From: Acidobacteriaceae bacterium dw_441
GTDB lineage: Bacteria > Acidobacteriota > Terriglobia > Terriglobales > Acidobacteriaceae
NCBI GenBank assembly: GCA_018449715.1
Contig: JAAVVA010000002.1
Location: 607,340-671,339, forward strand
Direction of reading: 5' to 3'
DNA length: 64,000 nucleotides
This document shows positions 27,793-37,709 of this stretch, in pieces. The first letter of the stretch is position 1, and every line of letters starts with the position of its first letter. A program made the translations under genes and the position numbers. The notes under the pieces are model-generated. The model saw only the letters and a list, made by a program, of their open reading frames with translations, searched no databases and was not told the DNA's origin.

Positions 27793-27839
27793 ACTGCAAA
27801 GTGTCAGCCGATCTCAAAGTTGAGTATGGTGGCTCCAGT

Positions 27840-29159
27840 ATGAAGGCTGTTTCAGCCAGGGAGATCACGCGGCGCAGCGCAAATCGCATGATTGCCGGCT
27901 CCCTTCTCTCCGGTCTCGCTCTCCCCTCCGTCACCGAGAGGCTCGCCTTCGCGGAGCCGCGCCCCGGCAGGCTTGATCCCGCTTCCAACAGTTTTCTCGA
28001 CGAGATGACGCGGCAGGCATGTCTCTACTTCTACGAACAGGCCGATCCCGCCACCGGACAGGTTCTCGACCGAGCCAACAACCACACCACCACCGGCCAT
28101 CCCGACCCTCGATTCGCCTCCAGCATCGCATCCACAGGCTTCGGGCTCACCGCGCTCTGCATCGCCGACAGCCGGGGTTATCTACCTTCAAACCTGATCC
28201 GCCGCCGCGTGCTCTCTACGCTTCAGTTCCACTTCAACCCCATGCCCACCGAGCATGGTTTCTACTACCACTTCAACGACGTAAAAACCGGCCTGCCTTT
28301 GTTGAATATCGAGGTTTCGCCCATCGACACGGCGATCCTTCTCTGCGGAGTCCTTACCTGCCGCGCACACTTCAAAGACCCGCAGATCACCGACCTGGCC
28401 ACAAAGATCTACAACCGCGTCGACTGGCCGTGGATGCTGAACGAGGGAAAGACCTTCGCTCTCGGCTGGCTGCCCGCCACCGGCTTCCTTACCCCGCGCT
28501 GGGACCACTACGCCGAGATGATGATGATGTATCTTCTCGCCATCGGCTCTCCCACACACGCCATCGCTCCGACCTATTGGAAAAATTTCTCCCGCCCTCG
28601 CACGCGCTTCGAAGGCTTCAATTACATCGGCGGTCACGACCCTCTCTTTGTTCATTGCTACTCGCACGCATGGTTCGACTTCTATCGCAAGCGCGACACC
28701 TTTGCGGACTACTTCTCCAATTCAGTCACCGCCGTGCGCGCTCATAAGGCCTTCTGCCTCAGTCTCAACCGCGGATACAACGATGACTACTGGGGCATCA
28801 CCGCCTCAGATTGGATGCACGGCTACACCGCGTGGGGCGGCCCTCCCCTGATGGGCCCCGTTGATGGAACGGTCGTCCCCTGCGCAACAGCAGGAGCCAT
28901 GCCCTTCCTGCCCAACGAGTGCCTGCGCGTTCTTCGCTCACTCAAGGACAAGTACGGACAGTACGCATGGGGAAGGTACGGCCCCTGCGATGCCTTTCAT
29001 CCCACGCTCGCCTGGTACGACTCCGACGTGCTCGGCATCGACCTCGGCATCAGCCTGCTGATGATCGAAAACTACCGCAGCGGCTTCGTCTGGAAGACCT
29101 TCATGCAAAACCCGGAAGCCGCGAATGCGATGAGACTCAGCGGCTTCCGTAGTTACTAA
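27840..29159 (+). CDS. Glycoamylase-fold (PF10091) enzyme, GH144-like beta-1,2-glucanase candidate
   Basis: 439 residues from the ATG at 27840, opening with a Tat-like signal (ITRRSANRMIAGSLLSG). The rest is an (alpha/alpha)-barrel of the PF10091 glycoamylase type: CLYFYEQADPATGQVLDRA, SIASTGFGLTALCIA, VSPIDTAILLCGVL, FVHCYSHAWFDF, WGITASDWMHGYTAWGGPP and GIDLGISLLMIENYRSG. These blocks match GH144-related proteins, whose characterised members are endo-beta-1,2-glucanases. Its convergent neighbour is a cyclic beta-1,2-glucan synthase-like gene, and the two reading frames overlap by 4 bases at their stops. That makes beta-1,2-glucan the likely substrate, by family plus position. A GTG at 27801 is a weaker start. 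Confidence 0.8.
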   Translation: MKAVSAREITRRSANRMIAGSLLSGLALPSVTERLAFAEPRPGRLDPASNSFLDEMTRQACLYFYEQADPATGQVLDRANNHTTTGHPDPRFASSIASTGFGLTALCIADSRGYLPSNLIRRRVLSTLQFHFNPMPTEHGFYYHFNDVKTGLPLLNIEVSPIDTAILLCGVLTCRAHFKDPQITDLATKIYNRVDWPWMLNEGKTFALGWLPATGFLTPRWDHYAEMMMMYLLAIGSPTHAIAPTYWKNFSRPRTRFEGFNYIGGHDPLFVHCYSHAWFDFYRKRDTFADYFSNSVTAVRAHKAFCLSLNRGYNDDYWGITASDWMHGYTAWGGPPLMGPVDGTVVPCATAGAMPFLPNECLRVLRSLKDKYGQYAWGRYGPCDAFHPTLAWYDSDVLGIDLGISLLMIENYRSGFVWKTFMQNPEAANAMRLSGFRSY

Positions 29160-32100
29160 GCGACCCTCGACTGCGTCTCTTCCTTCGGCCCGGACTTCGC
29201 AGGAACCGCTTCATCCAGCGCCTCCCGCGACTCCTTGCTGAGAGGCCTTTCATGCAGCAACAGTTCCGCCGCACGCACAATCGGCGTTGCATGGAACCAG
29301 CGCTGGAAGGCGCCCTCCCGCAACAGGTTGGTCAACGCCAGCAGACTCATCCCCTGGTGGTGCGCCATCCATGACCGCACTATCTGCGGTTCCCCACCAC
29401 CGGTGTAGTCCGCAGCCTCGTAAAAGCCATAGTCTCCCACCCAGCCCATGCCATCCATCCGATGCAGATTTGTAACAGCTTCATCTCGCAATAGCGGAAG
29501 CGCAAGGAAGGTGGAGTAAGGCGAGATCACCGGACCATCTTCGGCTCCATACTTCAAAGCCACCTGCGGAATGCCCCACGCCTGATAACCATAGCGTCCG
29601 GACTCATCGGTCTTCGCAAATCCTGATTCGGAGATGCCCCACGGCATGTTCTTCACATGCTCGCGCTGAATCCGTACAGCCGACTCCAACGACCGCGTGA
29701 TCAGCGTATTCGGATACAGGTGCATCCACAGCGCGGGCATCATGTACTCGAACATGGTTCCCGTCCACGACAACAGGCAGGCTCGTCCCTTCACCAGCAC
29801 ATGCGAACGGTCCAGCCTGAACCACGACTCCTGCTGGATATCACCCTTCGCCACCGCGAGGAAGAAGGCCATTCTCGCCTCTGAAGCCAGCAGGTCATAG
29901 CAGGCTCCATATAGCTCTCCCGTCAGACCGTCATAGCCAATCGAGAGAAGATTGCGTGACTTCACCAGCAGGAATCCATACTGCATCGCATCCGCGTAAT
30001 CGCTGGACCTTTGCGCAATCGATTCCAGATCGGCTCGCAGTTGCCTCAGCCTCTCCTTCGCCTCCGGAAGCAATGTACGCAACTCCGCCGCCAGGCTCTG
30101 ATGCGCGCTTCCCTCCATTCCGGACAACCCTGCTTCCAGTTCGTCCGCATAGCCGATAGCCTTCACAATCGAGCGAGGGCTTGGCTCCGCAACTCCGGTC
30201 CCTTCAAACAGGCGTGTAAAGCGCGGCAGCAACCAGGGCATGTGCCCTTCTACGAATTGCGACCAGCGATCACGACAACGGCGAATCTCTTCCTCCGCCC
30301 AGCTCGTTCCACTTCCTCCCGCTGCTTCTGAAAGCGGGCCTTCGAGCGTGATCGGCTTCTTCAGCATCTCAAGCGTGCCGGAAGACAGCGAATAGAACGA
30401 AGCCGCAAGATTGCCACTATCCACCGCGGAGACGATACGCGGCGCAATCGGCTGCAAGCTCTCGATGTCATACCAGTTATAGATATGCCCGCGCTGCTTC
30501 TCCAACCCCTCATAGGTAGTGAGCGTGCCTTGCGTCGCCTCCGCAAACTGCACCGGCGTCAGGAACCCGAACTCATACGCAGCCTGCCGCGCATTCAACA
30601 GCATTCCCAGGTTCGTCGGCGAAAGCTTCCGTACCTGAAGGGTTCCCTTCTCTTCCACGTTGTCAGGGATCAGCCAGTGGTTCTCCGGCCCGCCGAACTC
30701 TGCAAAGTATCTCCAGATCAACAGAGCCTGACGTTCAAGAAATGCGCGCTCCGTCTCCTTCAACGGCCCTTCCGTAGCGCGTGGAGGTGAGTTCACCCAT
30801 GTCGCAACCAGTGGAGCAAGCGCCCACAGCACCAGCACAGGAGCCGCCGGGAACAACGCCTGCGGCCTGGCCAACGCCAGACCCATCGCAATTGTCAGCG
30901 AGATCACAGGAGACAGCTTCAAATACGTATCCAGCGAACCGCGCCCAGCACTCGACTCCGATTGCGCAGCCGTCTCCCAATCCAGAAGATTGTTACCCGA
31001 CAGGAACAGGCGCACCAGGGAACGCACAATCGCATCCAGCGACAACAGCATGTGATGCGGAAGGAAGATCAGGTTCAACAGCGTAATCGCAAGCGAAGAG
31101 ACGAATGCTTTAAGCCCATCGCGGAACACGGCAAAGCTTCCCTTGAACACAGCGCGAACAAAATTGAAGCCCAGTTGCACTAATCCCGGAAGCAGAATCA
31201 GCAGCAGAACCGTGATGGTCCAGTAAAGCGCTCCGCCCGGCAGAAAGAACCAGCCAAAGACAAACAGCAGAAACGCAATCGGCTCAATCAGGCTTCTCCG
31301 CAGGTTATCCAGAATCTTCCACCGCGAGATCGTGCTGATCGGATTCAGCACCAGCCTGCCTGATTCATCCGGCACCGTGTTGAAGAGCCAGCGAAGAATC
31401 TGCCAGTCCCCACGCACCCAGCGATGCTTTCTCTTCATGTGAGCCGAATAGTGAGACGGATAATCGTCGATCACTTCGATATCCGATACCAGCCCCGCAC
31501 GCGCATAAGAGCCTTCAATCAGGTCATGCGACAGCAGAGCATTGCGCGGAAAACGATGATCCAGCACCGCGTGAAACGCGCTGACATCATAGATGCCTTT
31601 ACCCGTGAAGATTCCCTCTCCAAACAGATCCTGATAGGCATCCGAGACCGCGCGCGCGTAAACATCGAACCCCGTCTCACCGGAGTACAGCTCCGCAAGC
31701 CGCGAGCGCGATGCCGAAGAAACACTTACCCCCACACGTGGCTGCAGAATGCCATATCCTGCCGTAACGATGCGAAGCTTCGGATGAATGATCGCTCGAT
31801 TCAACGGGTGCGCCATTGTTCCAATCATGCGCGCCGCTGTTCCGCGAGGAAGCTGCGTATCGGAGTCCAGCGTAATCGCGTAACGGATATGCTCGAGCAC
31901 TCCCAATGGCCCGGCCTTGCGCGGAAAACTGTCCTGCTCACCCTCAAGCAGACGATTCAGATCAAGCAGCTTGCCACGCTTGCGCTCCCACCCCATCCAC
32001 ACGCCCTGCTTCGCATTGAAGCTGCGGTGCCGATGCAGCAGAAGGAACGATCCCGCCTTGCGCCCGGCATACTTGCGATTCAAAGCATCAATCAACCGAG

Positions 32101-33514
32101 CCGCCAGGTCGACCAGCGGACCTTCATCCACCTGCGGAGGACGGGCCGCCGTATCCGGAAGATCGGTCAGCAGAGCGAAGTGAAGATTCGGGTCCGGGTT
32201 CGAGAGATATCGCGCCTCCAGCTCCTCCAGCAGCTCCTCCACCTGCCTTTCATGCAATAGCAGTGTCGGTACTACGACGAGCGTTGCGGCCTCCTGCGGA
32301 ATACCCTTCGAAAAATCCAGCTTCGGAAGAGCCTCCGTCTTCATCAACATCGTCACAAGACCGTTGATCAGGTCTACCGCTCCCTGCGTCGCAGGCAACA
32401 GAGCCAGCAGCAACGCTGCCATCACCGGCCAGAAATCATGATGCGGCACCAGGGGCAGAATCATGGCCGTGATCAGCAACAACGCAACGATGAACGTGCC
32501 GAGGATATAAAACTCCTCGTTATAAGAGGAGATCAGGTCGCGCAACCACTCGACAGGAGACGGCCGGAACCCAATGCGCAGCTTTAGCTCCCGCACGCCA
32601 TCGGCAAACAGGTAGTAGCCGACGTGCGATTTCCTCTGCGCCATCCGCGGGTCTTGGTGCCCCATCTTCTCCGCGACCTGCGCCAGCTCCAAAGCAATCT
32701 GAGCCGTCTGCACCTCGTTCGTATCGGCGTGCCGCGAAAGCTCTGCAATACGCAGCCTGTAGGCCGCTCGCGTCTCTTCCTCCATCTTCGCGAAGACAGG
32801 GTCCAGCCGAAGCACAGGATCAAAAGCAACGAGAGGCTCGAGAATCTCCCTCCACTCAATCTGGTTCATGCGCCGCAGGCTGTGGATCGGGGCCGAAAAC
32901 GGTGACTGTTCGATTGGCGGCAACTCTCCCGCCGCAAACGCTTCATCCGCCAGGTTCAGAATGTATTCAAGCTGTGCGATCTTCAACGCATCCGGTAGAA
33001 GCTCAATCTCTCTCAGACGAAGAGCATGATGCTTCTGCATCTGCTCCACATAGATCGAAAGCGACTTCGGCGACCAGATGCCCTTCGCCGCCGTCAGATA
33101 GCTGCCCGCCAGGTGAATGACCTGCGGAAGCAGCCCCACGGGGGCAAGGTCCGCAACCGGAACATCCGCATAGAGGCTCACGGCGCCCTCTCCGCGAGGA
33201 ATCACCGACTCGAACATTCTCGCGCTCTCAACCAGCTCCAGCTTGGGAGTCAGCTCAGTCGTCGAGGTTCCCTGCGTCCATACCGGCACACGTGCAGCAA
33301 GCCACTTGCGAAGACGATCCAGATAGCGCACAAGATCTTCCTGGCTCTTTCCCGGCATCTGCGAGTGCAGATGCTGCGCCAGTTCGTCGGCGTGCCGCCG
33401 CAGTTCCGCCTCGCCGATCGTCGGTTCTTCCGGCAACCCTGTCGCTGCGGTTTCCTGCACAGGCGCGGTTAAAGGCGCTGCGTGTGCCGACGAAAGATCT
33501 TCAGACAATGCCAT
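29156..33514 (-). CDS. Cyclic beta-1,2-glucan synthase-like protein lacking the GH94 domain
   Basis: 1452 residues. A long N-terminal cytoplasmic region (1-335) precedes membrane helices at about 336-357 and 362-385. A GT84-type glycosyltransferase spans about 410-720 (DSD at 550-552, KHRWVRGDWQ near 697-704). More helices lie at about 742-785, 805-825 and 868-905. A glycoamylase-type (GH189-like, transglycosylating) domain lies at about 920-1400, with SIGYDGLTGE, YDLLASEARMAFFLA, LSWTGTMFEYMMP and WMAHHQGMSLLAL. Rhizobial NdvB/Cgs proteins are about 2800 residues and continue into a GH94 phosphorylase; this one stops about 50 residues after the glycoamylase domain. It would polymerise beta-1,2-glucan from UDP-glucose and possibly cyclise it. 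It follows an ABC exporter gene by 79 bases. The ATG has GAGGAGAG upstream. Confidence 0.85.
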   Translation of the reverse strand: MALSEDLSSAHAAPLTAPVQETAATGLPEEPTIGEAELRRHADELAQHLHSQMPGKSQEDLVRYLDRLRKWLAARVPVWTQGTSTTELTPKLELVESARMFESVIPRGEGAVSLYADVPVADLAPVGLLPQVIHLAGSYLTAAKGIWSPKSLSIYVEQMQKHHALRLREIELLPDALKIAQLEYILNLADEAFAAGELPPIEQSPFSAPIHSLRRMNQIEWREILEPLVAFDPVLRLDPVFAKMEEETRAAYRLRIAELSRHADTNEVQTAQIALELAQVAEKMGHQDPRMAQRKSHVGYYLFADGVRELKLRIGFRPSPVEWLRDLISSYNEEFYILGTFIVALLLITAMILPLVPHHDFWPVMAALLLALLPATQGAVDLINGLVTMLMKTEALPKLDFSKGIPQEAATLVVVPTLLLHERQVEELLEELEARYLSNPDPNLHFALLTDLPDTAARPPQVDEGPLVDLAARLIDALNRKYAGRKAGSFLLLHRHRSFNAKQGVWMGWERKRGKLLDLNRLLEGEQDSFPRKAGPLGVLEHIRYAITLDSDTQLPRGTAARMIGTMAHPLNRAIIHPKLRIVTAGYGILQPRVGVSVSSASRSRLAELYSGETGFDVYARAVSDAYQDLFGEGIFTGKGIYDVSAFHAVLDHRFPRNALLSHDLIEGSYARAGLVSDIEVIDDYPSHYSAHMKRKHRWVRGDWQILRWLFNTVPDESGRLVLNPISTISRWKILDNLRRSLIEPIAFLLFVFGWFFLPGGALYWTITVLLLILLPGLVQLGFNFVRAVFKGSFAVFRDGLKAFVSSLAITLLNLIFLPHHMLLSLDAIVRSLVRLFLSGNNLLDWETAAQSESSAGRGSLDTYLKLSPVISLTIAMGLALARPQALFPAAPVLVLWALAPLVATWVNSPPRATEGPLKETERAFLERQALLIWRYFAEFGGPENHWLIPDNVEEKGTLQVRKLSPTNLGMLLNARQAAYEFGFLTPVQFAEATQGTLTTYEGLEKQRGHIYNWYDIESLQPIAPRIVSAVDSGNLAASFYSLSSGTLEMLKKPITLEGPLSEAAGGSGTSWAEEEIRRCRDRWSQFVEGHMPWLLPRFTRLFEGTGVAEPSPRSIVKAIGYADELEAGLSGMEGSAHQSLAAELRTLLPEAKERLRQLRADLESIAQRSSDYADAMQYGFLLVKSRNLLSIGYDGLTGELYGACYDLLASEARMAFFLAVAKGDIQQESWFRLDRSHVLVKGRACLLSWTGTMFEYMMPALWMHLYPNTLITRSLESAVRIQREHVKNMPWGISESGFAKTDESGRYGYQAWGIPQVALKYGAEDGPVISPYSTFLALPLLRDEAVTNLHRMDGMGWVGDYGFYEAADYTGGGEPQIVRSWMAHHQGMSLLALTNLLREGAFQRWFHATPIVRAAELLLHERPLSKESREALDEAVPAKSGPKEETQSRVA

Positions 33515-33593
33515 CGAACGTTACTCTCTCCTCAACGTAGTTACATCGCAAATAAATCAGGCTGCGGTCAGGTGAATGCGCAACAGGCCCGGC

Positions 33594-35447
33594 CTAGCGA
33601 TAACTGGCTGCCTGCATCTCGAACATTCCGGCGTAAACACCGCCTGCCGCCATCAACTGCTGGTGGTTTCCCTCTTCGATAAGGCGTCCACCGGAAAGCA
33701 CCACAATACGGTCGGCCATCCGAACCGTCGAAAAACGGTGCGAGATCAACAGGGCCATCTTGCCCTCCGTCAACTCTGCAAACCGTTCAAAGACCTCCAA
33801 CTCGCTGCGCGCATCGAGCGCCGCGGTTGGCTCGTCCAGTATCAGCAACTGAGCATCGCGCAGATACGCACGCGCCAGCGCAATCTTTTGCCATTCTCCA
33901 CCGGAGAGTTCCACCCCTCCCTCAAACCTGCGCCCCAGCATCTGATCATAACCACCCGGCAACTTGCCGATGACCGTATCCGCCAGGCTTTTATGCGCCG
34001 CAAGCTCAAGCTCCGGCTGATCGTTCACGCGTTCCACACGTCCGATCGCGATGTTTTCTCGAGCGGTCATCTCAAACCGCACGAAGTCTTGAAAGATTAC
34101 ACCAATGTTCCGGTGCAGGTCTTCAAGAGAGTATTCGCGCAGGTCCACGCCTTCAAGAAGAATCTGTCCTTCCGTCGGATCGTAGAGCCTCGTAATCAGC
34201 TTAACAATTGTGGTTTTACCCTGACCATTCTCTCCAATCAGAGCAATACGTTCTCCCGGTCGCAACACCATGTTGAAGTTCTTCAGCACAGTTCGCGTGG
34301 TTCCCGGATAAGCAAAGGATACATTCCTGAACTCAAAGCCCTGCGTAATGTGCCCAGGAATCTTCTTGCCATTCGGGTTCGCATCGACCAACGGCTTCAT
34401 CTCGAAGAAGGCAAGCAGATCGGTCAGGAACAATGCCTGATCCGCAATGCCCGACGCGGTCGAGAAGACCTGCTGCAGATTCGAGCTAGCCTGCTGAATC
34501 GCAGTCGTCAAAAAGTAGAACTGGCCAATGTCATATCGCCCGCCAAGCGTTCTCCAGATGACGTAGACATAAGCGCCGTAATATCCAAGCGTGCCGATGA
34601 CTCCCAGCAGACCGCCGAGAAACAGCTTCGACCGCGCCAGTTCCACATCTTCGCGATAGATCTGATCGGCAAGCGCCTTGAAGCGGTCGGTGAAGAAGCG
34701 ATGCAGGCCAAAGAGCTTGACCTCCTTCGCGCCCTCGCGGCTTCCGGCCACCTGACGCAGATAATCCATCTGCCGCTTCGCTGTAGTCTGCCGAAAGTTC
34801 TTCGCGTATCCAAGAAAGGCAAAGTGCGTCTCACCGAGAAACGATGGCAGCACCCCCAACGCCAACAGCAGCACCAGCCACGGCGAAGCCCATGCAAGCG
34901 CAGCGGAGAACGCAATGGTCGTGATGATCTGCTGCACCAGCCTACCCATCTGCTGAATCATCACCAGCCGATCGGTAGCCTGCACACGCGCGCGCTCCAG
35001 ACGGTCGTAGAAGGCCGGGTCTTCATACGTCGTCAGGTCGAGTTTCGCAGCCTGATCCATCACGCGCACGCTCACGTGCTGCGTATAACGGTTCGCCAGC
35101 AGGGCGTCGGTGTAGTCGATCACCCGCATCAGAAGCCCGAGCGCGACATTCAGCCCCACCTCCGTCGCGACCAGGATCCAGAACCTCTCCTCCAGCCTCT
35201 GTCCATGCAGAACATTCGCAATGTCGTTGACGATGTACTGTGCAACCTTTGCGATCCCGAACGGAAGAACGGCCACAAACAGGCGCAGAATCAGGCCCCA
35301 CGTCACCACCCACGGGCCCGATTCCCACAGAATATGCAGCACAGGAGGAACATTGCGAAGCGCTCGCAGACGCTCCGCCCACGGGCTCTGAGATTTTTGA
35401 GAGCGTACAGAACCGTTCATAGCCGAATCTTGTTTAGCGATATTCAC
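33594..35447 (-). CDS. ABC exporter half-transporter (NdvA-like candidate)
   Basis: 617 residues from a GTG at 35447; an ATG at 35420 is an alternative, but no ribosome site precedes it. Residues 35-340 hold six membrane helices of the type IV exporter fold. The ATPase domain has Walker A GENGQGKTT, signature LSGGEWQKIALARA, Walker B LLILDEPTAALD and the H-loop LISHRFSTV. All catalytic residues are present, so it should work as a homodimer. NdvA/ChvA exporters move cyclic beta-1,2-glucan to the periplasm in rhizobia. Position directly upstream of the NdvB-like gene on the same strand suggests the same job, but the sequence alone does not separate it from lipid or peptide exporters. Confidence 0.85.
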   Translation of the reverse strand: MNIAKQDSAMNGSVRSQKSQSPWAERLRALRNVPPVLHILWESGPWVVTWGLILRLFVAVLPFGIAKVAQYIVNDIANVLHGQRLEERFWILVATEVGLNVALGLLMRVIDYTDALLANRYTQHVSVRVMDQAAKLDLTTYEDPAFYDRLERARVQATDRLVMIQQMGRLVQQIITTIAFSAALAWASPWLVLLLALGVLPSFLGETHFAFLGYAKNFRQTTAKRQMDYLRQVAGSREGAKEVKLFGLHRFFTDRFKALADQIYREDVELARSKLFLGGLLGVIGTLGYYGAYVYVIWRTLGGRYDIGQFYFLTTAIQQASSNLQQVFSTASGIADQALFLTDLLAFFEMKPLVDANPNGKKIPGHITQGFEFRNVSFAYPGTTRTVLKNFNMVLRPGERIALIGENGQGKTTIVKLITRLYDPTEGQILLEGVDLREYSLEDLHRNIGVIFQDFVRFEMTARENIAIGRVERVNDQPELELAAHKSLADTVIGKLPGGYDQMLGRRFEGGVELSGGEWQKIALARAYLRDAQLLILDEPTAALDARSELEVFERFAELTEGKMALLISHRFSTVRMADRIVVLSGGRLIEEGNHQQLMAAGGVYAGMFEMQAASYR

Positions 35448-35552
35448 CCCACCACTTTAACGAATGGATGCACAATTCGCACCCATCGTTGGATGAATGA
35501 TGACACGTCTATCTAAGATAGAGCTGCATTCTCGCAGAAAATACTCTGAGAT

Positions 35553-37709
35553 TCATTCCTCTTCCTCATGCGTTGCAGGCCTTCCGGAGGTTGCCAGAAT
35601 GCGCTCTGCCAGAGGCTGAGGAACGATATCGTAGTGCGTCATGTCCATCCTGAAACTACCACGCCCCTGTGTGATTGCAGTCAACGCAGTGCCATAGTTC
35701 AGCATCTCCGCCATCGGCACCTCGGCGCGCACAACGGTCCCCATCCCCGCGCTCTCCATCCCCTGCACACGACCGCGACGACTATTGAGATCCGCCATCA
35801 ACGCTCCTGCAAACTCATCCGGAGCCTCAATCTCCACGCCCATCACCGGCTCCAGCAGGGTTGGCTTCGCCTGCTCCATGCACTTGCGAAATGCAATGTG
35901 GGCCGCCAGCTTGAACGACATCTCGCTCGAATCCACATCGTGATAGCTTCCATCCACCACCGTCACCTTGAAATCCACAACCGGATATCCCGCAAGAAAG
36001 CCACGGCCAGCAGATTCGTGAATCCCCTTTTCCACAGCGGGAATGAACTGCTTCGGAATCGCTCCACCGAAGATATCGTTCTCGAACACGATCCCGCTCC
36101 CACGCGGAAGCGGCTCCATGCGGATGCGGCAATCGCCGAACTGCCCATGCCCTCCTGTCTGCTTCTTGTGTCTCCCCTGCGCCTCGACCCGCGTGCGAAT
36201 CGTCTCTCGATACGGCACCTTGGGAGCCTTCAGTGTCACCTCGGTGTGATAGCGCTTCTTCAGCTTTGAGACAATCGCCTCGATATGCGTCTGCCCCGAT
36301 CCCGCCACAAGAAACTCGTGCGTGTACGGATCGCGGAAGAATCGCACCATCGCATCCTCTTCCATCAACCGATGCAGCGCCGGAGTCAGCTTGTCCTCAT
36401 CCGCGCGAGACTTCGGTTCAATCGCATAGGTCATCACCGGCTCTGGAACCGAGACCGGCTCAAGAAAGATCTCATGCGCCCTGTCTCCCAGCGTGTCTCC
36501 ACTCAGGGTCGAGCGCAGCTTCGCCACAGCGCCAAGGTCTCCCGCATGAAGCTCCTGAATCTCCATCGCCTTTCGTCCCTGCATCACCGAAAGATGCGTC
36601 AGCTTCTCCTGCTCGTGCCGCGTAAAGTTCTGCACCATAGCATCGTTCTTCAGCACTCCGCTGACAACCTTGAAGAACGAGATTCTTCCTGCAAACGGAT
36701 CGGACATCGTCTTGTAGACATAAAGAGCAAGCGGCTCATGATCATCGAGCGGTCGCATCACCATCTCTTCGGCCACGTAGCTGCCGTTCATCCGCCCATC
36801 GCCGTTGCCGTGCATCATCGAGCTGATGGCTCGCACCGCAATCGGCACGCGTTCCACCGGGGCCGGAGCATAAATCTTCAGAAAATCCAGCAGATGATCT
36901 GCGCCCACATTCCTCAACCCGCTGGCATACAGCACAGGAAAGATCCTGTCCTCACGCACGGCCTCGTGCAGCGCAGCGATCAGATGTCCCTCCGGAATCG
37001 TCCCTTCGCGGAAGAACTCTTCCATCAACTCGTCCTTCCCTTCCGCAACCAACTCCACCAGAGCCTCGTGCGCCTCACGTGAGTCCTCCTCCATCGCGGC
37101 AGGAATCTCACCAGCCTCCCCCCGTCCACTCCCACTGGAAGAGTAGAGATAGGCCTTCATGGTCACCAGATCCACAACCCCGCGAAACCCTCCCTCATCC
37201 ACAATCGGAAGCTCGACCGGAACAACCTGTCTCCCCCACCGCGTCTGCATGGTCTCCATCATCTGCAGGCGCACATCCCGGCTGCCAGCCCTGGGATGAT
37301 CCACCTGATTCACAACAATCGCACGCGGCAGCGCCGCCTCCGAGGCATACTTCCACACACGGTCGGTCATCGCCTCGACACCTGAGCACGCATTGACGAC
37401 AATCAGTGCGGATTCGACCGGCATCATCGCGGCCCGCGCCTCATGCACGAACATGTGAAAGCCAGGCGTGTCGATCAGGTTCACCTTCACGCCACTCCAC
37501 TCCGCGAAGGCCACCGCATTGGCCATCGTCGTCTTCCGCAGAACCTCTTCCTCGTCATAGGCGGTGACTGCGGAACCATCGTCCACACGCCCCAGCTCCG
37601 GAGTCATCTTCGCAGCGTGCAGCATCGCCGCAATCAGAGAGGTCTTTCCACTGTGCGAGTGGCCGACCACCGCCACGTTCCGAATCTCATCTCCCGTGTA
37701 GACCCTCAT
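35553..37709 (-). CDS. Elongation factor G paralogue (FusA2-like GTPase)
   Basis: 718 residues from the ATG at 37709, chosen for GGAGG 7 bases upstream; a GTG at 37745 is less likely. The five-domain EF-G layout is complete through domain V (VMGVEIEAPDEFAGALMADLNSRRG). The G domain differs from true EF-G: P-loop GHSHSGKTS, switch-II DTPGFHMF in place of DTPGHVDF so the catalytic His is absent, and G4 NQVD in place of NKxD. This fits the FusA2/EF-G-like paralogues, whose roles in recycling or stress are not settled. Slow or altered GTP hydrolysis is expected from the motif changes. No ribosomal operon surrounds it. Confidence 0.85.
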   Translation of the reverse strand: MRVYTGDEIRNVAVVGHSHSGKTSLIAAMLHAAKMTPELGRVDDGSAVTAYDEEEVLRKTTMANAVAFAEWSGVKVNLIDTPGFHMFVHEARAAMMPVESALIVVNACSGVEAMTDRVWKYASEAALPRAIVVNQVDHPRAGSRDVRLQMMETMQTRWGRQVVPVELPIVDEGGFRGVVDLVTMKAYLYSSSGSGRGEAGEIPAAMEEDSREAHEALVELVAEGKDELMEEFFREGTIPEGHLIAALHEAVREDRIFPVLYASGLRNVGADHLLDFLKIYAPAPVERVPIAVRAISSMMHGNGDGRMNGSYVAEEMVMRPLDDHEPLALYVYKTMSDPFAGRISFFKVVSGVLKNDAMVQNFTRHEQEKLTHLSVMQGRKAMEIQELHAGDLGAVAKLRSTLSGDTLGDRAHEIFLEPVSVPEPVMTYAIEPKSRADEDKLTPALHRLMEEDAMVRFFRDPYTHEFLVAGSGQTHIEAIVSKLKKRYHTEVTLKAPKVPYRETIRTRVEAQGRHKKQTGGHGQFGDCRIRMEPLPRGSGIVFENDIFGGAIPKQFIPAVEKGIHESAGRGFLAGYPVVDFKVTVVDGSYHDVDSSEMSFKLAAHIAFRKCMEQAKPTLLEPVMGVEIEAPDEFAGALMADLNSRRGRVQGMESAGMGTVVRAEVPMAEMLNYGTALTAITQGRGSFRMDMTHYDIVPQPLAERILATSGRPATHEEEE

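Noticed and set aside
27801..27839. GTG start for the GH144-like gene
   Set aside because: It would place 13 residues ahead of an otherwise normal Tat-like signal peptide; the ATG at 27840 is preferred.
33576..35516. 646-residue open frame antisense to the ABC exporter
   Set aside because: The Walker motifs on the minus strand are decisive; this frame is an Arg/His/Gln-rich shadow.
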